The notes under the pieces are model-generated. The model searched no databases, had not been told where the DNA came from, and was given only the letters and a program-made list of their open reading frames with translations. A stretch of DNA of 64,000 nucleotides from positions 555,500-619,499 of the forward strand of contig NZ_KE650771.1 in NCBI RefSeq assembly GCF_000447295.1, read 5' to 3'. This document shows positions 17,680 through 27,139 of the stretch, piece by piece. This DNA is from Fischerella sp. PCC 9431. Its GTDB lineage: Bacteria > Cyanobacteriota > Cyanobacteriia > Cyanobacteriales > Nostocaceae. The translations under genes were made by a program, and so were the position numbers. How positions within the stretch are numbered: the first letter of the stretch is position 1; each line of letters starts with the position of its first letter.

Positions 17680-18093
17680 TTACAATACACTCATGCAAAT
17701 AATTCTCATATAAAATCAAAGTAACTACCAAAATATCCTTTTTCCGAGAAATATCATTATAGTTTAACTAGCCGCAACAATTCTAAGGGGTAGGGGTTGT
17801 TTGGCAAACAGATGTGCATGAACAATAAAGTATGTTCAGTAGATTAGAGAAAAAAGTCTTAATTATTGTTATCCAGTTATATTTGTTAATTATATACAAG
17901 TACTTATATCTATTCATTTTTGAATGAGAATTGATTGCAATCAAAAACCTTCGTCAACTCCAGAAAATTAAAACTTGTATAAAATTACTGCTTAAAAGCA
18001 TCATAAACCTTGTGCCTTTAACCTTCTCTTTACCAAAAAGCTATATCATCATAGGGGTTTAGCTGGAAAAATAAGATCAAACATCATAAATCC
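17680..18093. other. Intergenic region upstream of pstS
   Basis: 414 bases, AT-rich, between divergent bioY and pstS. No gene seen. The part nearest pstS carries the candidate Pho box described at 17991-18035. Confidence 0.6.
17991..18035 (+). promoter_or_regulatory. Candidate Pho box upstream of pstS
   Basis: Four imperfect copies of the cyanobacterial PhoB half-site (CTTAACC-like) lie 59-103 bases before pstS: CTTAAAAG at 17991, CATAAACC at 18002, CTTTAACC at 18016 and TCTTTACC at 18027. Spacing within each pair is 11 bases, as expected for PhoB tandem repeats; between pairs it is 14. The position before a pst operon supports it. Called by eye, without a matrix score. Confidence 0.5.
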
Positions 18094-19281
18094 ATGCTTT
18101 CCCGTACGTCAGTGATTCAGAAATCTCGCCTAACGAGAACTATTTCGGTATTAGCATTAACAATTAGCCTAGCTGCTTGCGGTGGACAGGAAGCTCAAAA
18201 CAACACTTCCACTGGTGACGCAACTCCTGGTGCTGCTACTGATGCAACAGCCTCCAGCCCTGCAAAATTGGATCTTGGTGGAAAAGTATCATTAACTGGA
18301 GCTGGTGCAACATTTCCAGCGCCACTTTACAGTCGTTGGTTTTTTGACTTAAACAAAAAGTATCCTGATCTGCAAATTAACTATCAGTCTGTTGGTAGTG
18401 GTGCTGGGGTTGAACAATTTACCCAAGGTACTGTAGACTTTGGCGCCAGCGACGTAGCGATGAAGGATGAAGAAATCCAAAAAGTACCCGCAGATAAAGG
18501 TGTGCTGATGTTGCCTATGACTGCTGGTAGCATTGTGTTAGCTTACAACTTACCAGATGTTCCAGAGTTAAAGCTTCCACGAGAAGTTTACACTGATATT
18601 CTTCTAGGCAAAATCAAGTCTTGGAACGATCCGAAAATCGCTGCTGCGAACCCAGATGCAAAGCTTCCCAACGAACCAATAACAGTAATTCATCGTTCTG
18701 ACGGTAGTGGTACTACAGGTGTATTTACAAAACATCTCAGCGCTATCAGCCCAGAATGGAAGAGTAAAGTCGGTGACGGCAAAACTGTCAACTGGCCTGT
18801 TGGAGTCGGTGCTAAAGGTAACGAAGGCGTAACTGCTCAAATTACCCAGACCCCAGGCTCAATTGGTTACGTAGAATATGGCTATGCCAAACAAAATAAT
18901 CTCAAATTTGCGGCTTTGGAAAATAAAGCAGGTAAATTTGTTGTTCCTGGCGATGAGTCAGCAGCAAAAACCCTAGAAGCAGTTACTTTACCCGAAAATC
19001 TCCGCGCCTTCATCACAGATCCAGAAGGAGATGCTTCTTATCCGATCGTTACCTATACTTGGCTTTTGGTTCACAAAAAATATGCCGAAGCAGCAAAAGC
19101 CAAAGCGATCGAAGCAATGGTTGAATACGGCTTGACAGAAGGTCAGAAAAATGCAACAGAGCTAGGTTACGTTCCTCTACCTGCAAATGTAGTTGAGAAA
19201 GTTGCTGCGGCTGCGGACACGATCAGCCCTGACTATAAAATTGCCGTAGGTTCAAGCAATGATGCCAGCGCCAGTAAATAA
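18094..19281 (+). CDS. pstS: Phosphate ABC transporter substrate-binding protein PstS
   Basis: 395 residues; captures phosphate in the periplasm for the PstCAB importer. The signal peptide ends in a lipobox (SLAACGG), so it is probably a lipoprotein, followed by a Thr/Ala/Gly linker. The binding domain has the typical loops GAGATFPAPLYSRWF, YQSVGSGAGVEQF, FGASDVAM and HRSDGSGTTGVFTKHL. First gene of the pstSCAB cluster, behind a candidate Pho box. Confidence 0.97.
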   Translation: MLSRTSVIQKSRLTRTISVLALTISLAACGGQEAQNNTSTGDATPGAATDATASSPAKLDLGGKVSLTGAGATFPAPLYSRWFFDLNKKYPDLQINYQSVGSGAGVEQFTQGTVDFGASDVAMKDEEIQKVPADKGVLMLPMTAGSIVLAYNLPDVPELKLPREVYTDILLGKIKSWNDPKIAAANPDAKLPNEPITVIHRSDGSGTTGVFTKHLSAISPEWKSKVGDGKTVNWPVGVGAKGNEGVTAQITQTPGSIGYVEYGYAKQNNLKFAALENKAGKFVVPGDESAAKTLEAVTLPENLRAFITDPEGDASYPIVTYTWLLVHKKYAEAAKAKAIEAMVEYGLTEGQKNATELGYVPLPANVVEKVAAAADTISPDYKIAVGSSNDASASK

Positions 19282-19491
19282 TATTTAGTCATTTGTCATT
19301 TGTGATTCAGTACTTAGACAGAATTAATTACACAGATTGTTTTACTTTTAAGAGTTCCCTATTTTCTGTAAAAAGTTTCCACCAACGAATTTAATTTTGT
19401 CCAAATACTCAAATCAATGACGAGTGGCTAATGACTAGTCGGTAGCATGGTTCGCTCCCACCTTTTGAACCGTTGACGGGTAAAAGCATTC

Positions 19492-20445
19492 ATGAATACA
19501 TCTGCCCAAGGTGATAGACCTACTGTTAGGCCACGTTCTGAGTTTGAAAAGTCTTTAGATAAAGGCTTTATTTGGATAACACGAATATTTGCTCTGGCGA
19601 TCGCCGCTATTTTGTTGTGGATCGCGATACAGGTTGGTATCGAGTCTGTACCGGCGATCAAAGAATTTGGTGTAGTCCGCTTTTTAACAGAAACTAATTG
19701 GAATCCTGTAAATAATGTATACGGCGTACTACCGCAAGTATACGGTACATTAGTTAGTGCATTTCTTGGTTTATTACTAGCTGTACCGATTGGTGTTGGC
19801 ACAGCTATACTCTTAAGCGAAAATTGGCTACCAGTATCCGTACGTACAATTTTAGTGTTTTTGGTAGAAATTTTAGCAGCAATTCCCAGTGTAGTTTATG
19901 GCATCTGGGGGATTTTTGTCTTGATTCCTCCACTTACAGCTTTTGGTAGATGGTTAAACAGTTCTTTTGGTTGGCTGCCAATTTTTAGTACTGTTCCCAC
20001 GGGACCAGGAATGTTTCCGGCGGGAATCATCTTAGGTATCATGACTTTGCCAATTATTACAGCAATTTCTCGTGATGCTTTAATTTCTGTACCTTCTAGT
20101 TTGCGTCAAGCAGCTCTCGGACTGGGAGCAACCCGTTGGGAAGCGCTTTTCAAAGTAATTTTACCTGCTGCTTTCTCTGGAATCGTCAGCGCTGTGATGC
20201 TAGCTTTAGGTCGGGCGATGGGAGAAACAATGGCTGTAACAATGTTGATTGGTAACTCGAACAAAATTAGCCCTTCATTGTTTGCACCATCTAACACTAT
20301 CTCTTCTTTACTAGCAAACCAGTTCGCCGAAGCAAGTGGTTTGCAAGTATCTGCTCTGATGTACGCTGCTTTGATTCTGTTTGTTTTAACTCTGATAGTA
20401 AATGTTTTGGCTGAGTTCATAGTCTTGCGAGTCAAGCGACTGTAG
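19492..20445 (+). CDS. pstC: Phosphate ABC transporter permease PstC
   Basis: 317 residues, six membrane helices after a hydrophilic start. One of the two channel subunits of the high-affinity phosphate importer. The coupling loop LRQAALGLGATRWEALFKVI, followed by LPAAFSG, is the EAA motif of BPD_transp_1 permeases, and GRAMGETMAVTMLIG is a PstC hallmark. It lies 210 bases after pstS, with GTCATTTG-type repeats in the spacer, and 36 bases before pstA. Confidence 0.96.
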   Translation: MNTSAQGDRPTVRPRSEFEKSLDKGFIWITRIFALAIAAILLWIAIQVGIESVPAIKEFGVVRFLTETNWNPVNNVYGVLPQVYGTLVSAFLGLLLAVPIGVGTAILLSENWLPVSVRTILVFLVEILAAIPSVVYGIWGIFVLIPPLTAFGRWLNSSFGWLPIFSTVPTGPGMFPAGIILGIMTLPIITAISRDALISVPSSLRQAALGLGATRWEALFKVILPAAFSGIVSAVMLALGRAMGETMAVTMLIGNSNKISPSLFAPSNTISSLLANQFAEASGLQVSALMYAALILFVLTLIVNVLAEFIVLRVKRL

Positions 20446-20481
20446 ACTGTAGCATTTTTGTGTTTTGAAGTGTGTTGATAT

Positions 20482-21369
20482 ATGGCTTATACAGATAAAT
20501 CTCAAAGTGCATCACTCCGCAGTAGCCTGGCTCGTTCGTCATCACCTCGAACGATATTCAACATTGTGATGACAGTCATCGCATTTATATGCGGAATATT
20601 GGCACTAATACCTTTAATAGCAGTACTTTCTTACGTCATCATTCAAGGCTTCAGTAGTCTGCGACCAAGTTTGTTTACTGAGTTACCACCACCACCATTG
20701 GCACCAGGAGGAGGTTTTGGTAATGCGATCATCGGTACAATCGTCATGGTGGGCATTGGTGCTTTGATTAGCATCCCCATAGGAGTTTTGGCTGCTGTTT
20801 ATTTGACAGAGTTTAGCTCTGGGAAAATAGCTCGTTGGGTGCGCTTTTCTACAAATATTCTCAGTGGCGTTCCTTCAATTATTGCAGGGGTGTTTGCTTA
20901 CGGTATTGTGGTCTTGGCGATCGGCTCGTTTTCCGCTTTTGCTGGGGGAGTCGCACTGTCGGTATTGATGCTACCAATTATTGTCAGAACCACAGACGAA
21001 GCTCTACAGTTGGTATCAGATGATTTGCGACAAGCCGCAACTGGTTTAGGAGCAACAAACTTTCAAACAGTGATGTGGGTAGTTTTACCAGCCGCTTTAC
21101 CCGCAATTGTTACAGGTTCTACACTAGCGATCGCACGAGCCGCAGGTGAAACCGCACCGTTGTTATTCACCGCTTTATTCTCTCAGTATTGGTTTGATGG
21201 TTTGTTTAAACCTACAGCTTCCCTAGCAGTTTTAGTTTATAACTTCGCGATCGCCCCTTATAAAAACTGGCAGGCGATGGCTTGGGCTGCATCCCTAATT
21301 TTGGTGTTGATGGTGCTGCTGACAAGTATTATTGCTCGTTTGGCAACTAGTCGCAAGAAATATACATGA
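20482..21369 (+). CDS. pstA: Phosphate ABC transporter permease PstA
   Basis: 295 residues, six membrane helices; partner of PstC in the channel. Family blocks are visible: FGNAIIGTIVMVGIGALISI, PIGVLAAVYLTEF, LSGVPSIIAGVFAYG, and the coupling loop LRQAATGLGATNFQTVMWVV, followed by ARAAGETAPLLFTALFSQYW. In an operon with pstC before and pstB 55 bases after. Confidence 0.96.
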   Translation: MAYTDKSQSASLRSSLARSSSPRTIFNIVMTVIAFICGILALIPLIAVLSYVIIQGFSSLRPSLFTELPPPPLAPGGGFGNAIIGTIVMVGIGALISIPIGVLAAVYLTEFSSGKIARWVRFSTNILSGVPSIIAGVFAYGIVVLAIGSFSAFAGGVALSVLMLPIIVRTTDEALQLVSDDLRQAATGLGATNFQTVMWVVLPAALPAIVTGSTLAIARAAGETAPLLFTALFSQYWFDGLFKPTASLAVLVYNFAIAPYKNWQAMAWAASLILVLMVLLTSIIARLATSRKKYT

Positions 21370-21424
21370 TGCCAGTCGTAGACCACATCTTTATTAAATC
21401 GTCAAGTTAGCAATTTTAGTATTT

Positions 21425-22231
21425 ATGGTAACAAACATCAGCACCGCCAACCAAACAGACACAGTTTTACGAGCCGAGGGTCTTAATATCTACTACGGAA
21501 GCTTCTTAGCAGTACGTGATATCTGGATGGATATTCAAAAAAACCGCGTTACAGCCTTTATTGGTCCATCTGGATGTGGTAAAAGTACTTTACTTAGATG
21601 TTATAACCGCCTCAATGATTTAATTGAATCATTCCGGGCAGAAGGCAAAGTTTTTTACTATGGTGAAAACCTGTATGCACCCCAGGTTGATCCTGTAGAA
21701 GTGCGCCGTAAAATTGGGATGGTGTTTCAAAGACCAAACCCTTTCCCCAAATCAATTTATGACAATATCGCTTTTGGACCAAGACTCAACGGTTACAAAG
21801 GAGATATGGATGAATTGGTAGAGCGATCGCTCAAACAAGCTGCTTTGTGGGAAGATGTAAAAGACAAACTCAAGCAAAGTGGTTTATCTTTGTCTGGTGG
21901 TCAACAACAGCGTTTGTGTATTGCTCGGGCGATCGCTGTTCAGCCAGATGTAATTTTAATGGATGAACCTTGTTCAGCACTTGACCCAATTTCGACCTTG
22001 CAAGTTGAAGAACTCATCCACGAACTTAAACAACGTTATACCGTGGTGATTGTAACTCACAACATGCAACAAGCTTCCCGCGTATCAGATATGACAGCCT
22101 TTTTCAACGTTCAGACATCAGAAAAAGGTGGACGGACTGGCTATTTAGTAGAATTTGACCGCACAGAGGCAATTTTCCAAAATCCTCAACAAGAAGCCAC
22201 TAAGGAATACGTTAGCGGTAAATTCGGTTAA
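21425..22231 (+). CDS. pstB: Phosphate ABC transporter ATPase PstB
   Basis: 268 residues; ATPase that drives phosphate import through PstCA. Walker [11 protein letters not shown]-loop in [15 protein letters not shown] (typical of PstB), signature [14 protein letters not shown], Walker [13 protein letters not shown] and switch His in VTHNMQQA are all intact. Last gene of the cluster, followed at once by a strong terminator. No phoU is adjacent. Confidence 0.97.
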   Translation: MVTNISTANQTDTVLRAEGLNIYYGSFLAVRDIWMDIQKNRVTAFIGPSGCGKSTLLRCYNRLNDLIESFRAEGKVFYYGENLYAPQVDPVEVRRKIGMVFQRPNPFPKSIYDNIAFGPRLNGYKGDMDELVERSLKQAALWEDVKDKLKQSGLSLSGGQQQRLCIARAIAVQPDVILMDEPCSALDPISTLQVEELIHELKQRYTVVIVTHNMQQASRVSDMTAFFNVQTSEKGGRTGYLVEFDRTEAIFQNPQQEATKEYVSGKFG

Positions 22232-22284
22232 AGATTGTACCTTGAACAGGTCAGCGATTTAAAAATGCATAAAGTGAATTTACG

Positions 22285-22322
22285 AAGCTAGTTCTCTAGA
22301 GGGAAAGGGAACTAGCTTTTTT
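22285..22322 (+). terminator. Rho-independent terminator of the pst operon
   Basis: AAGCTAGTTC (22285-22294) and GAACTAGCTT (22309-22318) form a perfect ten-base stem with a 14-base loop, followed by a run of T. It is 54 bases after the pstB stop. Confidence 0.85.
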
Positions 22323-22351
22323 AAGATTTTGTATGTTGAACACCGATTTCC

Positions 22352-23197
22352 TTACCTCCGTCCTGAAGGGACTTGGTAAATTAGGGCTTCTTGCGAATTT
22401 AACACTCGATTTAATTTGCCACTGCTATAACCTTCCAAATCGAGAGTTACGTAGATGAAACCAAACTCTTGAAATGTGGAAACTACTGTTTTTAAATCTG
22501 TGTTTAATACAAAATCTTTGATTTGTTCTGGTAATAATTCAATTCTGGCAGTATCGCCTTCTGAACGTACCCGTAAATTTTTCCATCCCAACTTACGCAG
22601 ATAAATTTCTGCCCTACCTACACGTTGTAACTTCGCTACAGTAATTTCTTCGCCATAGGGAAAACGGGAACTCAGACAAGGTTGGGCGGGTTTATCCCAC
22701 CAAGGTAAACCGAGTTGTTGAGAAAGTTGTCGGACTTCGGCTTTAGTAATACCAACTTCTGCTAAAGGCGATCGCGCACCTCTTTCTTTTGCTGCTTGAA
22801 TTCCTGGGCGATAATCATGCAAGTCATCAGCATTGACCCCATCGATCACGTAGGGATAACCCATTTTTACAGCTAAGGGTTTGAGGGTATCGTGTAATTC
22901 ACTTTTGCAGAAATAACAACGGTTAACAGGGTTGGAAGTGTAATTAGGATTTTCCATCTCGTGTGTAGCGATGATTTGATGGGGAATCCCAATGGTTGCT
23001 GCTTGAATTTTGGCATCTTCCAATTCTTCAGGTAACAAACTCGGTGAAACAGCTGTTACAGCCAAAGCGCGATCGCCTAAGACATCATAAGCAACCTTAG
23101 CAACTAGAGTACTATCAACACCACCAGAGTAAGCAATTAAAGCTTGCTGCATCTGTGCAAATATTGCTTTTAGTTGCTCAAATTTTTCTCTCAGCAT
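22352..23197 (-). CDS. larE: ATP-dependent sulfur transferase LarE-like
   Basis: 281 residues of the PP-loop family. LarE adenylates the pyridinium dicarboxylate precursor and inserts sulfur to make the nickel-pincer cofactor. The PP-loop SGGVDS is at 24-29 and the C-terminal part matches the LarE layout (QPCLSSRFPYG). Three cysteines are visible: C94 and C97 in CYFC, and C174 in QPCLSS. C174 sits where the sacrificial cysteine of L. plantarum LarE lies. A CxxC plus this Cys is the pattern described for LarE proteins that use a [4Fe-4S] cluster instead of giving up their own sulfur; its use here is inference. No larA, larB or larC is nearby, so the actual substrate is open. Confidence 0.88.
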   Translation of the reverse strand: MLREKFEQLKAIFAQMQQALIAYSGGVDSTLVAKVAYDVLGDRALAVTAVSPSLLPEELEDAKIQAATIGIPHQIIATHEMENPNYTSNPVNRCYFCKSELHDTLKPLAVKMGYPYVIDGVNADDLHDYRPGIQAAKERGARSPLAEVGITKAEVRQLSQQLGLPWWDKPAQPCLSSRFPYGEEITVAKLQRVGRAEIYLRKLGWKNLRVRSEGDTARIELLPEQIKDFVLNTDLKTVVSTFQEFGFIYVTLDLEGYSSGKLNRVLNSQEALIYQVPSGRR

Positions 23198-23461
23198 TAT
23201 GTTAGTCTAACCAAAAACAACAGCACCCTACCAATTACATTTTACAAGTCTCCACCTTCTATATTCCTATTTCCCCAAACTAAACATTGTTATGGGGTAA
23301 GAAGAAATACAGCAGATTTCAGGTAAATGAGGTACAAATTTTAAAAACAAAGCCATATACCAAGAGACTTTCAAACCTGTTCCCCGTTCCCTGTTCCCCG
23401 TTCCCTGCTGTAACAAGTAAATTATTCTTACCCCATTTTTCCATAAAACTATGCTCTAACC

Positions 23462-24718
23462 TTACCAGGGACCCCAAATAGCAAAAGTAATTCCTGGTGT
23501 CTGCATATTTACAAACATAGTTTGTCCGTTAGGTGAGAAGCAAACCCCAGCAAACTCGTTTGTATTTAAGGCATTTCGGGCAAATTTATAAAGTGCGCCG
23601 CTTGGCGTAATACCCACAATAAAATCAGTACCACCGCCATCCTCGCAGAGGAATAAATCACCATTAGGCGCAACGACAATGTTATCAGGAAAGTCTAGAA
23701 TTCCTCCATTATTTGGTTCTATGTACAAACGAAGTGTTTCAGTAGCAGGGGTATAGCGCCAGATTTGGCCCAATCCAGCACTTCCACCACTGGTACAAGA
23801 GAAATAAATATCTCCGTTGCTATAGAAAATACCTTCACCACGAGCAAATTTAGCAGCTCCTAAGTTAAAGCCCTCAACCCGTACTGTATCAGTTGAAGGA
23901 TCGGGGTTGGTAATTTGAACCCAATCCACTGCAAAGGCTTGACCGATTGTAAATCCTGTTGTGGTGTTTGCTTGGGGTCTTGTAGTAATTCTCAAAGCAT
24001 ACAGTGTACCACCTGCACTCAAGTTATTCTGTGAGTTAGGCACGAAGCGATATAACAAACCATCGCCCCGGTCTTCAGTCAGATACACATAGCCTGTATT
24101 GGGATCTACAGCTGCTGCTTCATGATTGAAACGACCCATTGCCGTCAGGGCTACGGGTGTGACAAACCCAGTTGCACTACTAGGTACTTCAAATACATAG
24201 CCATGCTTCTTATTTCCTGTTTCAAAACTCTCTTCGCAACTGAGCCACGATCCCCAAGGGGTTGGTCCACCAGCGCAGTTACGGTATGTACCTGCCAAAG
24301 AACCGTAGTGACTGATTAAAGTACGATTGGGACTAACTACCAAAGTAGTTGTACCACCTCTGCCTTTGGTGTCGTATTTCTTTGAATTGGGAGCGCCAAG
24401 GCCATTACTCGATGTTGGTGAGAGTTCATGGTTGCGAATCAGAATTGTATTACCATTGGCTCCTGAAAATGCCCCCATACCGTCGTGTCCACCCGGAACT
24501 TTGTAGCCGTCGGTCATCGTTTGTCCTGTCTCAGACAATCTCACATAAGAAAATCCGGCAGGTAGATCTAGAACACCCATAGGGTCAGATTGCAGAGCGC
24601 CGTAGGGTCCGGCTGCTAAAGTTCTTTTAGCATAGAAAGCTTGCAATGGGGATAACAGTAGAGCACCAGCAGTACTTGTGCCAGCCAGCGTAAAAAACTG
24701 ACGTCTTGATAAGGTCAC
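23462..24718 (-). CDS. PhoX-family (DUF839) phosphatase, Tat-exported
   Basis: 418 residues. The start is a GTG at 24718 with GAGG upstream. A twin-arginine signal opens the protein (LSRRQFFTLAGTS), so it should be exported folded. The body is a DUF839/PhoX-like beta-propeller: GFSYVRLSETGQ, ILIRNHELSP, WGSWLSCEESFE, GRFNHEAAAVDP, VYLTEDRGDGLLYRFVP and FLCEDGGGTDF; the Glu/Asp/Asn-rich loops match PhoX metal-binding positions. PhoX enzymes are calcium/iron alkaline phosphatases that free phosphate from organic esters. The pst operon 1.2 kb away and a candidate Pho box upstream support a phosphate-starvation role. Some DUF839 proteins have no proven phosphatase activity. Confidence 0.8.
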   Translation of the reverse strand: MTLSRRQFFTLAGTSTAGALLLSPLQAFYAKRTLAAGPYGALQSDPMGVLDLPAGFSYVRLSETGQTMTDGYKVPGGHDGMGAFSGANGNTILIRNHELSPTSSNGLGAPNSKKYDTKGRGGTTTLVVSPNRTLISHYGSLAGTYRNCAGGPTPWGSWLSCEESFETGNKKHGYVFEVPSSATGFVTPVALTAMGRFNHEAAAVDPNTGYVYLTEDRGDGLLYRFVPNSQNNLSAGGTLYALRITTRPQANTTTGFTIGQAFAVDWVQITNPDPSTDTVRVEGFNLGAAKFARGEGIFYSNGDIYFSCTSGGSAGLGQIWRYTPATETLRLYIEPNNGGILDFPDNIVVAPNGDLFLCEDGGGTDFIVGITPSGALYKFARNALNTNEFAGVCFSPNGQTMFVNMQTPGITFAIWGPW

Positions 24719-25126
24719 TAAACCCTCTCTTATTATTTCTAAATAAGTCTATCGGCAGTGGACTAATCGATAGTTATTATCGAGAAAATTCAGGTATTTA
24801 AGAGTTAAGACTAGATTAAAATAAGCTTATGAAATAAGCATTATGGGCATTTTAAATATTTAATTTTTTTATGATAAGTTTGGTATACTTCCTTAAATAT
24901 TTTTACAGCAAATAATTAATCGAAATGATAAGCAGTTCATCTTTGCAATCAATAAAGATTCTATTATATAAAATTACTATTACCGTTTTATTAGCTAACG
25001 ACAATTTGAATATCAGGCTCTTATTTGATTTTTATTGACGTAGCTTGCGCTATGCGCTTCAACAACTTAGTACACTTAATATTCTCTGTTTACCGTTAAG
25101 AATTTCCTGCTCTCTATTCATGTCTA
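24719..25126. other. Intergenic region upstream of the PhoX-type gene
   Basis: 408 very AT-rich bases between the start of the phosphatase gene and the end of the kinase gene, both on the minus strand. Apart from the candidate Pho box at 24792-24821 I see no gene or repeat. Confidence 0.6.
24792..24821 (-). promoter_or_regulatory. Candidate Pho box upstream of the PhoX-type gene
   Basis: Read on the minus strand, TTTTAATC (24821-24814), TCTTAACT (24810-24803) and the weaker AAATACCT (24799-24792) follow each other with exact 11-base spacing, 74-103 bases before the GTG start. This resembles the cyanobacterial PhoB site. Judged by eye; the third unit is poor. Confidence 0.4.
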
Positions 25127-26956
25127 TCATATATATTTTGATACCAAATTTTCTAGCAAGGGCAAATCTATCGGTTTAGAAATATATTCATTGACTCCTG
25201 TTGCTAGACAAATTTCGCGATCGCCTTTCATCGCCATTGCAGTTTGCACAATTATGGGAATGCTTCGATACTGCTGATGTTCTCGCAACTTTTGTATGAT
25301 TACTAGACCATTTTCATCTGGTAGTTTAATATCTAATAAAATTATCGCTGGCTTTTGCTGGTCTAATATTTTCCACATTTGCTCCGCGTTATTGACCAAA
25401 TTGATCTGATAACCCAATTTTTGCAGATAAATTTGTATTAATTTGGCATTATCTGAATCGTCTTCCACTAACAAAATATTTGGAGAGTCAGCAGAGGAAG
25501 CCGGGACGTGGTGGCGTGATGACGCGGAGAAATTATCAAAAACACTCTCCGCGTCACCGCATCTTTCTGTTTCTGTGTCTTCTTCTACTTCCTCAGTTTC
25601 ACACTGCTGCTTGAGAGGTAGTACAATCGTAAATTGAGAACCACGACCTAGTTCTGATTCTACTTCTACCCTACCACCATGAAGTTCAGCGAGTTTTCTA
25701 GTAACTGCCAATCCTAAACCAGTACCTTCATTGCGACTAACTACACTGTTATAAATTTGAAAATAAGGTTGAAAAAGTTCTGCTTGGTGTTCTTGAGAGA
25801 TGCCAATACCAGTATCCCAAACTATAAAATATATCCAAGAATTGTTGAGTTGAACTTGTAAGCCAACAGTGCCATTAGTGGTAAATTTAACGGCATTAAA
25901 TAATAAGTTCAACAACATTTGCTTTAGTCGCAAGGAATCAGCGAATAAGGTATTAACATTAGAATCTAATTCGAGTGATAGTTTTAAACCTTTATTATTG
26001 GCTTTTTCCTTGACTAAAATTAAAACATTGCGACATAATGTCGGCAAATCAACTTGTTCCCATTGCATTTCTAATTGATTGGCTTCAATTTTAGACAAAT
26101 CCAAAATATCGTTAATCAAAGCCAAAAGGTGTTTACTACTAGATTGAATAATGTTTAAATATTCTTGATGACGTTCTTTGGATGGTTCGTACCCTTGGGC
26201 TATCAGCAGTTGGATAAAACCAGTAATTGAACTTAGAGGGGTGCGGATTTCGTGACTAGTGTTTGCTAAAAACTGATTTTTAAGTTGATTAGTACGTTCT
26301 AGTTCTTGATTAATAGTTTCTAACTGTTGACAATGACGCTGTAAAGATTGTACTTGTCGTAATTGGGTTATGGTGGTAACGCATTGTTGGGCAGCGCGTG
26401 TTAGCAGTTGTGGTGTGATTTGTACACAAATATCTTTGAATGAATTAGCATCACATTCTAAAGATGTTCTAGCAATAATTAACCAACCAATCACGCCATC
26501 AATATCATTGGCTAATTGCCAAGCGCTGGGTGGTTCTTGTTGTGCAAGCAACTGCAAATCATTGATGTCTATTTCTTCTGCTAATCTCAAACAGAGTTTT
26601 TTTTTCTTTTTCACCGTTCCTTCGATCACTAATGATGGTGAATGTCGAGAGGTTGAAGTCGGAACAAAAGAAACTTTACTAACAGTTTTGTGTGGTTCTA
26701 CAAGTGCGATCGCTACCTTAGTGTGATTCAAAACACTATTTAGTTCGTTAACCACAGTTTGAAAAATTTCTGCTTCTCCAGCCACTGTTTGTTGATTGCT
26801 AGTCAGACTTAATAGACAATCATTGAGGCGATTTTGCAATCGACTCAAGCTTTGTTCCAGCCACAACTCAGCTTGCAGTTGTTGCATAGTTGTCAAAACC
26901 GTTGGCGTTGCATCTACTTGTGAGTTTGATTCTGGTAAGCTTGAATACTGCTGCAT
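25127..26956 (-). CDS. Hybrid sensor histidine kinase with C-terminal receiver
   Basis: About 609 residues from the ATG at 26956 (a TTG two codons earlier is also open). Residues up to about 205 form a degenerate GAF-like sensor region without membrane helices, so a cytoplasmic input is likely. A short coiled coil precedes the HisKA H-box NTSHEIRTPLSS (His near 235). The ATPase domain has N-box LLFNAVKFT, G1 DTGIGIS and G2 GTGLGLAVTRKL. After an acidic linker comes an intact receiver: NILLVEDDSDNAKL, phospho-acceptor in ILLDIKLPDENG, Lys in YISKPID. No partner response regulator is adjacent and the signal is unknown. Confidence 0.92.
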   Translation of the reverse strand: MQQYSSLPESNSQVDATPTVLTTMQQLQAELWLEQSLSRLQNRLNDCLLSLTSNQQTVAGEAEIFQTVVNELNSVLNHTKVAIALVEPHKTVSKVSFVPTSTSRHSPSLVIEGTVKKKKKLCLRLAEEIDINDLQLLAQQEPPSAWQLANDIDGVIGWLIIARTSLECDANSFKDICVQITPQLLTRAAQQCVTTITQLRQVQSLQRHCQQLETINQELERTNQLKNQFLANTSHEIRTPLSSITGFIQLLIAQGYEPSKERHQEYLNIIQSSSKHLLALINDILDLSKIEANQLEMQWEQVDLPTLCRNVLILVKEKANNKGLKLSLELDSNVNTLFADSLRLKQMLLNLLFNAVKFTTNGTVGLQVQLNNSWIYFIVWDTGIGISQEHQAELFQPYFQIYNSVVSRNEGTGLGLAVTRKLAELHGGRVEVESELGRGSQFTIVLPLKQQCETEEVEEDTETERCGDAESVFDNFSASSRHHVPASSADSPNILLVEDDSDNAKLIQIYLQKLGYQINLVNNAEQMWKILDQQKPAIILLDIKLPDENGLVIIQKLREHQQYRSIPIIVQTAMAMKGDREICLATGVNEYISKPIDLPLLENLVSKYI

Positions 26957-27139
26957 GGTCAACTAGACCGTTTAAGAAGTTTAGTTCTGCACAAAAGTGC
27001 AAGTAGGATGCTATGTATATTAACGCACTCCTCTTTCCTATATTTACAGACTAAAACTGCAAATGTCGAGTTTGAAAGCAATACAAAGATTTTTTGATGA
27101 AACTTTTATGCTGTAATAGCTTAAAACAAAAGTAACGCT

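Noticed and set aside
17915-17950. Fur-box-like AATGAGAATTGATTG upstream of pstS
   Set aside because: Only a loose match in AT-rich DNA with no iron-related gene nearby.
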